5,119 nt of DNA from CAVTWJ01 sp963849485 (GTDB lineage: Bacteria; Oederibacteriota; Muellerivitia; Muellerivitales; Muellerivitaceae), in contig CAWKIF010000157.1 of the NCBI GenBank assembly GCA_963849485.1, positions 1 through 5,119 on the forward strand, given 5' to 3'. Made by a program: the position numbers and the translations under genes. Shown piece by piece: positions 1-5,119 of the stretch. The stretch's first letter is position 1; each line of letters starts with the position of its first letter. The notes beneath the pieces are model-generated. The model was not told where the DNA came from, searched no databases, and saw nothing but the letters and a program-made list of their open reading frames with translations.

Positions 1-271
1 GGGCGTCCCGGACCGTGAGACCCTGGTCGGGATCCTCAAAGCGGTCTTGCTGGGAACAGATAGCCCACCCTCAACCCCTTACGCTGGGAAACCAGGCCCT
101 CATTTGTTTTTCCACGCCCGCCAATATCTTCAAGAGGGTGGATTTGCCGGTGCCATTGGGCCCGATCAAGCCGGTGCGTTCGCCCTCGAACAAGCCGAAG
201 GAAAGTTTCTCAAAAAGCGGCCTCGCGCCAAAGGTTTTGGAGAGATTTTGACAGCTAACCAGGATGCCCAA
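1..271 (-). CDS. ABC-F family ATP-binding protein, N-terminal part, cut by window edge, two frame breaks
   Basis: This is the start of an ABC-F-type ATPase, a soluble protein with two nucleotide-binding domains and no membrane domain; many family members act on the ribosome. Residues 1-55 read cleanly: an aromatic-loop region (SKTFGARPLF, 11-20) and a perfect Walker A motif GPNGTGKST at 37-45, followed by LLKILAGVEK. The frame then breaks at an A5 run (T5 at 107-111 on the plus strand). Adding one A lets the protein continue as TNEGLVSQRKGLRVGYLF. A second break at 52-54 is corrected by removing one C, giving QQDRFEDPDQGLTVRDA up to the window edge, which fits the Q-loop region expected here. 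The two breaks compensate each other, so they are probably sequencing errors. The start is TTG at 271, because an in-frame TAA lies two codons upstream and no ATG or GTG precedes Walker A. The ABC-F assignment rather than a transporter ATPase rests on the sequence style; the second domain lies outside the window. Confidence 0.8.
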
Positions 272-427
272 GTTTATTCACTTTCAAAGGGGTGTAAACG
301 GGGGAAAGAATAGGGGGAGAATGGCCAAAAAGAAAGCCCATTGATGGTTTGTGACACTTCCCACACACTCGTGCGTCCAAACTCCCAAGAGTCACAAGCC
401 CGCCTTTGACGGGGTCTCTCAAATTCC

Positions 428-432
428 GGAGG
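428..432 (+). promoter_or_regulatory. Shine-Dalgarno site of the Spy/CpxP-like gene
   Basis: A perfect GGAGG lies nine bases before the ATG at 442. It decides the start: the longer reading from 406 has this site inside it and would put twelve extra residues in front of an otherwise classical signal peptide. Confidence 0.8.
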
Positions 433-441
433 TTTTTTTAC

Positions 442-1101
442 ATGAAGAAATTACTGGGTTGGGCTGGTTTAGGAGCGTTGTCCTTGTTTTTACTTTTGGG
501 TGGCATTCAATTACTTCACGCGGACGATCCCTCGTCCGGCGATAACGACGGTCCCTCGAAGCTGGACAAAGGCCATGGCTGGGATAAGGGCGGCCCGATG
601 GGAATGTGGAAAGAAAGGATGGGCCTGACCGATGACCAGGTCACGAAGTTAAAGGACCTGTTGAAGGATCAACGGGAAGCAACCAAGACCCTGGCCGATC
701 AGATGCGGGTGGACATGGACACCTTGAAACTCAAGATCGATTCAAAGGCCGCGGACGACACGATCAAGTCCCTTCTGGACAACCTCTCGGCTGAAAAGAA
801 AAAGCTTCAGGCCAAACGCGAGGATTTCATCAACCAAGCCAAACAAATATTGACGCCCACCCAGCAGGCCAAGTTCCTATTGGCCATGAAGGATCACGGC
901 CGTTGGGGCCGGGGCCATAGGGGTGGTTGCGGAATGAGTACTGAAGAAGGCTGCGGCATGGGCAAAGAGTGCCCCATGGGAATGAAAGAAAAGGACGACG
1001 GGGGAAAGACAAATGGCACGGAAAGAAGGACGGGTAAGGCTTTGGGTGCTACGGCACCCGCTGATTCTTCACCTTCAACCGCGTCGGGTGACTCGAACTA
1101 A
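442..1101 (+). CDS. Exported Spy/CpxP-like LTxxQ-motif protein with Met/Cys/His-rich tail
   Basis: This 219-residue protein belongs by its features to the Spy/CpxP/ZraP-like group of periplasmic chaperones and metal-stress proteins. A signal peptide covers residues 1-27 (MKK, then a long Leu/Gly-rich stretch, ending LLHA before DDP). Two family-type LTxxQ motifs are visible, LTDDQ at 62-66 and LTPTQ at 137-141. They flank a charged, helical, coiled-coil-like segment (67-135), as expected for the curved helical hairpin of this fold. After it comes a glycine-rich stretch with H152 and H159 and three Cys-x-Met units (C163-G-M, C171-G-M, C177-P-M-G-M), a likely site for soft metal ions such as copper, by inference only. 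The last 35 residues are Ser/Thr/Ala-rich and probably disordered. The gene stands alone between a divergent ABC-F gene and a strong terminator. No sensor kinase or regulator is adjacent, so the inducing signal is unknown. Confidence 0.8.
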   Translation: MKKLLGWAGLGALSLFLLLGGIQLLHADDPSSGDNDGPSKLDKGHGWDKGGPMGMWKERMGLTDDQVTKLKDLLKDQREATKTLADQMRVDMDTLKLKIDSKAADDTIKSLLDNLSAEKKKLQAKREDFINQAKQILTPTQQAKFLLAMKDHGRWGRGHRGGCGMSTEEGCGMGKECPMGMKEKDDGGKTNGTERRTGKALGATAPADSSPSTASGDSN

Positions 1102-1133
1102 CTCAATTCCTCCTCTGGGGATATTGTTTCCTG

Positions 1134-1165
1134 CGCCTTCCAGGTTCTTCTGGAAGGCGTTTTTT
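1134..1165 (+). terminator. Rho-independent terminator after the Spy/CpxP-like gene
   Basis: There is a perfect 10-bp stem, CGCCTTCCAG (1134-1143) pairing with CTGGAAGGCG (1150-1159), with a six-base loop GTTCTT, followed directly by six T residues and a further AT-rich stretch. It sits 32 bases past the stop at 1101 and separates this gene from the TPM-domain gene downstream. Confidence 0.92.
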
Positions 1166-1296
1166 ATTATTGGCTCATTATTGAGTTTTTTTGCTCGTGA
1201 TTTTCAAACAATTAAAACTTGCCGGGGCGCCTTTCCACTAAGATACCCATGCCAAACGTTTTCGAAGGACTATCTTAGGCTAAAGAAAATAGAAAA

Positions 1297-2057
1297 ATGA
1301 AACCCTCTTTTTCATCCGTCCTCCAACAGACCTGTCTTCTTTTCTTTGTTGGAGTTTTTCCGCTCTGGTCCGCCATATATCAATGGCCCTCGCCGATAGG
1401 CCATGTGAACGATTTTGCCCAGGTTATTCCAGGCGATAAGGTGCAGGCCATCGAGACTCTCTTGACTGAACTAGAACAAAAGACGGGGGTCCAAGTGGCG
1501 GTCGTTTCTGTTCAATCGGTGGAGGGCGCGGATATCGATGGAGCGGCGGTGGATCTTTTCAAAGCCTGGGGTATCGGCCACAAAAAGAAAGATGACGGCC
1601 TTCTTCTTTTGGCGGCGATTAACGACCATAAGCTGCGGTTTGAGGTGGGTTATGGGTTAGAACCCATCCTGACTGACGGCCAATGCGGCACCATCATCCG
1701 GCAAGACATCACCCCTTTCTTTAAAAAAGGGGATTTTGGCCAGGGGTTCGAGAATGGCGTCTATTCCGCGGTGCAGGTGATCGCCCAAGGATATGGGGTC
1801 ACCCTCAACGGCCAGTTAAATTATGAAGAAGCAACCACAGACACCGGTGGCGCCCAACTTGGAATATGGGGATCCTGTTTCTTTTCTTTTTGGTCTATAT
1901 CGTTCTCTCGGTCATGTTGCGGGGCAGGGGCTTTTGGGGCGGCGGAGGCTATTACGGGGGCGGTTGGAGCGGAGGGGGCTTTGGAGGAGGGGGCGGCGGT
2001 TTCGGAGGTTTTGGAGGTGGTTCCTCCGGTGGTGGCGGTGCCAGCGGCGGTTGGTGA
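1297..2057 (+). CDS. TPM-domain membrane-anchored protein (frame break near 1868)
   Basis: This is a TPM-domain (TPM_phosphatase, YgcG-type) protein. The family is extracytoplasmic and membrane-anchored; some members have reported phosphatase activity and others are linked to photosystem II repair, but no bacterial role is certain. Residues 1-26 form a signal peptide. The TPM domain runs from about 33 to 168, with the typical opening GHVNDFAQVIPG, a VQVAVVSVQSVEG strand, the KKKDDGLLLL stretch, FEVGYGLEPILTD (116-127) and the FFKKGDFGQGFENGV region. At 1868-1871 the frame breaks in a G4 run; one extra G restores a membrane segment (ILFLFFLVYIVLSVML) and a tail of almost only Gly, Trp, Phe, Tyr and Ser that ends at the TGA at 2055. 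Both are hallmarks of the family, so the intact protein would have about 253 residues. Read without correction, the frame runs to 2076 and lacks an anchor. The ribosome site is weak (AAAGAAA). The nucleotidyltransferase-like gene follows after 22 bases. Confidence 0.82.
1914..2054 (+). repeat. GGN-rich low-complexity tract encoding the glycine-rich TPM tail
   Basis: This tract is dominated by GGN glycine codons with interspersed Trp, Phe, Tyr and Ser, in the frame that follows the break at 1868. It is a coding low-complexity region, not a mobile or tandem DNA repeat. Similar glycine-rich tails are common in TPM-domain proteins. The other frames are open here only because the tract has a biased composition. 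Confidence 0.7.
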
Positions 2058-2066
2058 GAAACATTC

Positions 2067-2073
2067 AGAGGAG
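2067..2073 (+). promoter_or_regulatory. Shine-Dalgarno site of the nucleotidyltransferase-like gene
   Basis: AGAGGAG lies six bases before the ATG at 2080. It fixes the start of a gene whose frame is broken further down, and shows that translation is meant to begin just after the TPM gene ends. Confidence 0.75.
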
Positions 2074-2079
2074 TAAGTT

Positions 2080-2792
2080 ATGGCCCAGTGGAGCATTGAA
2101 AAACTAAACGAATCTCTCAAGAGAATATTGGGGGAACAATTAATCTCCGTTATCCTTTATGGCTCGGCGGCGGCGGGGGATCACGCGGGGCAAAAAATCG
2201 GACATGAATGTTCTAGTGGTAACCCTTGAATTAAAGCCCCAAGAACTTTTAAACCTTTCCCAAACAGTCATTCCGTGGGTGAAGCCGGGAAACCCGGTTC
2301 CGCTATTTCTAACGAAGGAGCATTTAAAGAAATACGTGGAGATATTTCCAATAACAATAATTCCGATATGCAGTCCGCTCACCAGGTTCTTATAGGTGAG
2401 GATATTCTCGCCAAACTGAAAGTGTCCAAAACCCGTTTGAAAGTCGAGTTGGAACACGAACTGGAAGGAAAGTTACTCCAACTTAAAAGCCGCATATCCT
2501 CACCGAAGGAAAAAAGGACCGGGTTTGGCACCTCATGGTTGAATCGCTGGCCACTTTCCTGGTTCTGTTTAAGAATTGCATCTGGCTTACCGGGAAAAAG
2601 CCCCCATTGAAAAAGATGGAAGCCTTACGACAATTAGGGAAGCGATTTAAGTTCAGCATTGAGGTTTTTGAGACGGTGGACCGGGCCAAGCGTGGGGAAA
2701 ACCCGAAAAACCTCGACCCGTTGAATACCTTTGAAGGCTACCTGGAAGCCATCGAAACCTTGATGGAACAGATTGGCCGGGCGCACTTTTAG
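2080..2792 (+). pseudogene. Nucleotidyltransferase-fold protein, reading frame broken three times
   Basis: Joined across three single-base breaks, this region encodes one protein of about 237 residues with an N-terminal MNT-type nucleotidyltransferase domain and a helical C-terminal half. Segment one (from 2080) contains the family strand and loop VILYGSAAAGDHAG, with G28-S29. An A6 run (2192-2197) shifts the frame, and SDMNVLVVTLEL follows. A second break lies between 2354 and 2364, before DMQSAHQVLIGEDIL. A third lies at 2494-2496, before ILTEGKKDRVWHLM and the C-terminal helices, which end EQIGRAHF at 2792. No segment contains an internal stop before its frame change. Active enzymes of this fold usually show GS followed by DxD; here the second acidic position is Asn (S40-D41-M42-N43), so catalysis is doubtful. 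The substrate is unknown. The strong ribosome site and position between TPM and LemA suggest co-expression. It may be an intact gene hit by assembly errors or a young pseudogene. Confidence 0.68.
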
Positions 2793-2818
2793 ACGGATGT
2801 TTTAGTCGAAACTGTCGG

Positions 2819-2846
2819 TTGAATTAGATGAGGGTTGCGGATTAAT
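2819..2846 (+). promoter_or_regulatory. Possible weak promoter before the LemA gene
   Basis: TTGAAT (2819-2824) and ATTAAT (2841-2846), 16 bases apart, each match four of six positions of the sigma-70 consensus. They lie in the 79-base gap before LemA and could give it some independent transcription. The match is weak and such pairs occur by chance. Confidence 0.2.
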
Positions 2847-2860
2847 CGATCAATAAACGT

Positions 2861-2866
2861 GGAGGT
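2861..2866 (+). promoter_or_regulatory. Shine-Dalgarno site of the LemA gene
   Basis: GGAGGT lies five bases before the ATG at 2872, a strong and well-spaced ribosome binding site. It confirms the start of the 187-residue LemA protein. Confidence 0.8.
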
Positions 2867-2871
2867 GGGGT

Positions 2872-3435
2872 ATGTCGCCGAAAACCTGGCTGTGGATATT
2901 GCTGGGGCTCGTGGGTTTGTACTTCCTGACCATGATCGGGTCCTATAACGGCCTGGTTTCGGCCAATGTCGGCATTGATTCCCAATGGGCCCAGGTGGAG
3001 ACGGTTCTTCAACGCCGCTATGACTTGATCCCCAACCTGGTGGCAACCGTCAAGGGTTACGCCAAGCATGAGGCCGGTGTTTTGGAGGAAGTGACCCGAC
3101 TCCGCAGCCAATGGGGAGAGGCCAAGGACACCGGCGGCAAGATTAAGGCTTCCAACGATTTGGAAGGGGCCCTGAGCCGGCTGATGGTCGTGGTGGAAAA
3201 GTATCCCGATTTGAAGGCGAATGAGGGCTTCTTGAAACTTCAAGATGAGTTGGCGGGTACGGAAAACCGCATCTCGGTGGAAAGGATGCGTTACAACCAA
3301 GCGGTCCAGGATTACAACACAAAGGTGCAAAGTTTCCCGTCGAATATCATCGCCAACATCTTCAGCTTTAAGGTTCGGGACGTTTATTTCAAGGCTGCGG
3401 AAGCCGCACAACAAGCGCCGAAGGTGGAGTTTTAA
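2872..3435 (+). CDS. lemA: LemA family protein
   Basis: This is a complete 187-residue LemA-family protein, the usual family length. One N-terminal membrane helix (about residues 5-22) is followed by an extracytoplasmic helical bundle. Family landmarks are all present: SYNGLVSANVGIDSQWAQVE (24-43), QRRYDLIPNLVATVKGYAKHE (47-67), YPDLKAN (111-117), LQDELAGTENRIS (123-135), R-Y-N and D-Y-N repeats near 140-149, FPSNIIA (155-161) and the closing APKVEF. LemA proteins are widespread in bacteria, often beside TPM-domain genes, and their molecular role is not well defined. Here LemA closes the TPM / nucleotidyltransferase-like / LemA series. Unlike its two upstream neighbours, its frame is intact from start to stop. 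Confidence 0.93.
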   Translation: MSPKTWLWILLGLVGLYFLTMIGSYNGLVSANVGIDSQWAQVETVLQRRYDLIPNLVATVKGYAKHEAGVLEEVTRLRSQWGEAKDTGGKIKASNDLEGALSRLMVVVEKYPDLKANEGFLKLQDELAGTENRISVERMRYNQAVQDYNTKVQSFPSNIIANIFSFKVRDVYFKAAEAAQQAPKVEF

Positions 3436-3494
3436 AACGAAGATAAACTAAACTCGTTGCTGGGATTTGGGATTAGCACGGCGAATTCCTCATG

Positions 3495-3530
3495 ACCCAA
3501 CACAGGAACTAAATCCTGTTTTGGGTGTTT
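3495..3530 (+). terminator. Possible rho-independent terminator after LemA
   Basis: ACCCAACACAGGA (3495-3507) pairs with TCCTGTTTTGGGT (3514-3526) at 12 of 13 positions around the loop ACTAAA, followed by GTTTTA. It lies 59 bases past the LemA stop. The T stretch is short, so termination may be partial. The rest of the gap from 3436 to about 3620 shows nothing else I can support. Confidence 0.5.
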
Positions 3531-3641
3531 TACCTTGGATTATCCCAATGGGATATTGGAACCCATCCTTGTATTTACTTCAGTATCGGAGGATAGTGGC
3601 CTTGGATCAGTTGGTGGCCCTCGGGAAAGGTCGTGAATCAG

Positions 3642-3866
3642 ATGGAATTTCTAAGAAATGACAAGGTCGTGAACGTCAAGACGGGTGAGTTCGGGGTCTT
3701 TCAGAAAATGCAGGAAGTCGTAACAGCCAGCGGGGAAACCCACGTTCTTTTTGAGGTGGTGTCGGAAGAAACCGGATCTGTGCGCCGGTGCTGGAGGGCG
3801 GAAGATATCGCCCATTGGGTGAAGTTTGTCAGGCCAGTGACCCTGATCCCCGCCCCTAAACCCTGA
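3642..3866 (+). CDS. Small hypothetical protein, 74 residues
   Basis: I do not recognise this protein. It starts MEFLRNDKVVNVKTGEFGVF and has alternating hydrophobic and polar stretches suggesting a small beta-rich domain (a resemblance to SH3-like barrels is only an impression). It has one Cys, two Trp and a basic patch VRRCWRAEDI (about residues 46-55), and ends in a Pro-rich tail. There is no signal peptide or membrane segment. GGGAAAGG (3623-3630) lies 11 bases before the ATG at 3642. A GTG at 3633 would add three residues but leaves only two bases to that site, so ATG is preferred. The gene ends nine bases before the stop of the convergent Smr gene. Balanced, protein-like composition supports a real gene; no function can be assigned. 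Confidence 0.6.
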   Translation: MEFLRNDKVVNVKTGEFGVFQKMQEVVTASGETHVLFEVVSEETGSVRRCWRAEDIAHWVKFVRPVTLIPAPKP

Positions 3867-3875
3867 TCGACCACT

Positions 3876-4226
3876 TCAACGTATTTTGATGACCGTGATT
3901 CCGGCGTTATTTCGATTGAGGTCCCGGTCGTTCTGGATTTCGGGGTGCCGGGCGTACCACTGTAAGTAAGTGGGGTCGGTTACTTTCCAATCCACACCCA
4001 GCACCCATTCCCTCAGCAGGCCCCCTTTACCCCAATCCGGCAGTTGGGCCTTCACGGCCCTTTTGATTTTTCCCCCCCGGCCGGTGCTGCCCCAACCGTG
4101 GATCACCTTCACAAAGACCACACCCCGGGACTTGGCGGATTTCAGGCCGGAGGCCAGTTTTCCCAACGCCTCATCCGCGGTGGGATAACCTTCTTCAAGG
4201 TTCAACATCTCAAATAATTTTGGCAA
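3876..4226 (-). CDS. Smr/MutS-type small domain protein
   Basis: This small protein of about 116 residues carries an Smr-like domain, named after the C-terminal domain of MutS2; such domains bind or cut nucleic acids, but stand-alone versions are mostly uncharacterised. The key motif is VIHGWGSTGRGGKIKRAVKAQL (41-62), matching the family HGxGxG signature followed by a helix. The first strand and helix are LNLEEGYPTADEAL (8-21). The usual LDLHG motif is replaced by LNLEEG, so the first His is absent. The C-terminal part has HPEIQNDRDLNRNNAGITVI, a closing strand I associate with this subgroup. Start choice is open: TTG at 4226 has AGGG eight bases upstream, while ATG at 4208 (residue 7) has no clear ribosome site but begins right at the conserved strand. 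It lies about 30 bases downstream of the aldo/keto reductase on the same strand, so the two probably share a transcript. Confidence 0.75.
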   Translation of the reverse strand: MPKLFEMLNLEEGYPTADEALGKLASGLKSAKSRGVVFVKVIHGWGSTGRGGKIKRAVKAQLPDWGKGGLLREWVLGVDWKVTDPTYLQWYARHPEIQNDRDLNRNNAGITVIKIR

Positions 4227-4256
4227 GGGGTAATCCCTGGCTTCCCGGGCTGGTTC

Positions 4257-5119
4257 CTAGGTGCTTGCCTCGTCCAACCGGTAGATTTCGGCGGGCTCCA
4301 GTTTTATACGGGTGGCTTCCACCAGATCGTTCCATTGCTCCAGGGTCGTGGCGCTTACGATGGGCGCAGTGACGCTGGGGCGTGAGAGAAGCCAGGCCAG
4401 GGCGATGGAGCCGGGTTTTGTACGATAGTTTTGAGCGGCTTCATCCAGGGCCTTCAAGATTCTTAAACCCCGTTCATTCAAGTATTTCTTGACGATCCCC
4501 GGCCCCCTAAGGCTTTTGGAGGCATCGGCCTCGGTTCGGTACTTGCCTGTCAAGAATCCGGCAGCTAGTGAAAAATAGGGGATCACGCCCAGGTTTTGTT
4601 CCTGACAGAGGGGCTCCAGTTTTGTCTCGTACTCCATACGTTCGTAAAGGTTGTAATGCGGCTGGAGGCTCACGTAACTGGGGAAGCCTTTTTGGCGGCT
4701 GGTTTCCAGGGATTCGGAAAGCCTTTCCGGGCCATAGTTGGATGCCCCGATAAACCGGACCTTTCCCTCCTTCACCAATTGAGCGTAGGCTCCCAGGGTT
4801 TCGTCTAATGGCGTGCTCGGGTCGTCAAAATGAGATTGGTAAAGATCGATATAAGGGGTTTGAAGGCGCTGGAGGGAATTCTCGACCTGCTTGAGGATTT
4901 GAGCCTTGGACAACCCCTTCTCGCCCGGGCCCATTTCCGAAGCCACTTTAGTAGCGAGGATTACCAGGCCGCGGTTTCCCCGGGCTTTCATCCACTTGCC
5001 GAGGATGGTTTCAGATTCGCCACCCTGGTGGCCCTCCACCCAGCGGGAATAACTATTGGCGGTATCGATAAAGTTGAAGCCAGTTTCCATAAAGGCGTCC
5101 AATAGTTTGAAGGAGACTG
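4257..5119 (-). CDS. Aldo/keto reductase, N-terminus cut by window edge
   Basis: This is an NAD(P)H-dependent aldo/keto reductase with a TIM-barrel fold, cytoplasmic, reducing aldehydes or ketones; the substrate cannot be read from sequence. The 286 visible residues contain the full catalytic tetrad: Asp18 and Tyr23 in NFIDTANSYSRW, Lys57 in ILATKV and His96 in DLYQSHFDD (numbered from the first whole codon at 5117). Further family features are KVRFIGASNYGPERL, the SLQPHYNLYER segment, PYFSLAAGFLTGKYR and the cofactor-binding SALAWLL-like helix with PIVSATTLEQ near the end. The YSRWVEGHQGGESE stretch is typical of the large group that also contains YajO- and Tas-like enzymes. The frame stays open through the right edge with residues VSFKLLDAF, so about 30 N-terminal residues are missing and the TTG at 5102 is not the real start. 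The Smr-domain gene follows closely downstream. Confidence 0.9.
   Translation of the reverse strand, partial: VSFKLLDAFMETGFNFIDTANSYSRWVEGHQGGESETILGKWMKARGNRGLVILATKVASEMGPGEKGLSKAQILKQVENSLQRLQTPYIDLYQSHFDDPSTPLDETLGAYAQLVKEGKVRFIGASNYGPERLSESLETSRQKGFPSYVSLQPHYNLYERMEYETKLEPLCQEQNLGVIPYFSLAAGFLTGKYRTEADASKSLRGPGIVKKYLNERGLRILKALDEAAQNYRTKPGSIALAWLLSRPSVTAPIVSATTLEQWNDLVEATRIKLEPAEIYRLDEAST

Noticed and set aside
272..441. Promoter pair in the divergent gap between the ABC-F and Spy/CpxP-like genes
   Set aside because: TTGATG at 341 has no acceptable -10 box at the right distance, and no convincing pair was found on either strand, although promoters must lie here.
1013..1300. 95-codon plus-strand ORF running past the end of the Spy/CpxP-like gene
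   Set aside because: It crosses the strong terminator at 1134-1165, overlaps the coding end in another frame and has no family features.
1821..2120. Minus-strand and third-frame ORFs over the glycine-rich TPM tail
   Set aside because: GGN-rich DNA leaves several frames open; their products are Ser/Ala/Pro- or Arg-rich low-complexity translations.
2188..2200. Programmed -1 frameshift at the A6 run in the nucleotidyltransferase-like gene
   Set aside because: The shift needed is +1 (or -2), not -1, and two further unexplained breaks follow in the same gene, so recoding is a poor explanation.
2842..3414. 190-codon open frame on the minus strand opposite LemA
   Set aside because: It lies wholly antisense to a clear LemA gene, shows no recognisable motif, and looks like a codon-bias shadow.
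3467..3661. 64-codon plus-strand ORF after LemA
   Set aside because: It covers the hairpin at 3495-3526, lacks a ribosome site and overlaps the better-supported ORF at 3642.
4596..5105. Plus-strand ORFs opposite the aldo/keto reductase
   Set aside because: They are antisense shadows of a gene with a complete catalytic tetrad and carry no motifs of their own.

Overview
The window looks like ordinary bacterial chromosome. Genes are closely packed, Shine-Dalgarno sites are clear (GGAGG, AGAGGAG, GGAGGT), at least one start codon is TTG, base composition is mildly GC-rich by eye, and there is no transposase, integrase, phage gene, tRNA, rRNA or CRISPR array. A Spy/CpxP-like periplasmic protein suggests a Gram-negative (diderm) organism. 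The phylum cannot be fixed from this sequence.

Layout. On the minus strand at the left edge is the first part of an ABC-F ATPase gene (start at 271), which reads outward to the left. Divergent from it is a gene for an exported, Met/Cys/His-rich LTxxQ (Spy/CpxP-like) protein (442-1101), closed by a strong rho-independent terminator (1134-1165). Next comes a same-strand cluster: a TPM-domain protein with a C-terminal membrane anchor and glycine-rich tail (1297-2057), a nucleotidyltransferase-fold gene (2080-2792) and a LemA-family membrane protein (2872-3435). A hairpin at 3495-3526 may end this unit. A small unrecognised ORF (3642-3866) follows. It converges on a minus-strand pair: an aldo/keto reductase, cut by the right edge, followed downstream by a small Smr-domain protein.

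The TPM and LemA genes are a widespread pairing linked to the cell envelope. The inserted nucleotidyltransferase-like gene is the most interesting part. Its motif reads GS...SDMN, with Asn where active enzymes usually have the second catalytic Asp. The reading frame of that gene is broken three times, the TPM gene once and the ABC-F gene twice, yet the protein resumes recognisably in another frame each time. Most breaks are at or next to short homopolymers. The simplest explanation is single-base assembly error, as in long-read or low-coverage metagenomic data. Recent pseudogenisation of the nucleotidyltransferase gene is the main alternative. I see no convincing evidence of a wholly novel system. 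The best candidate for follow-up is the TPM / nucleotidyltransferase-like / LemA cluster.
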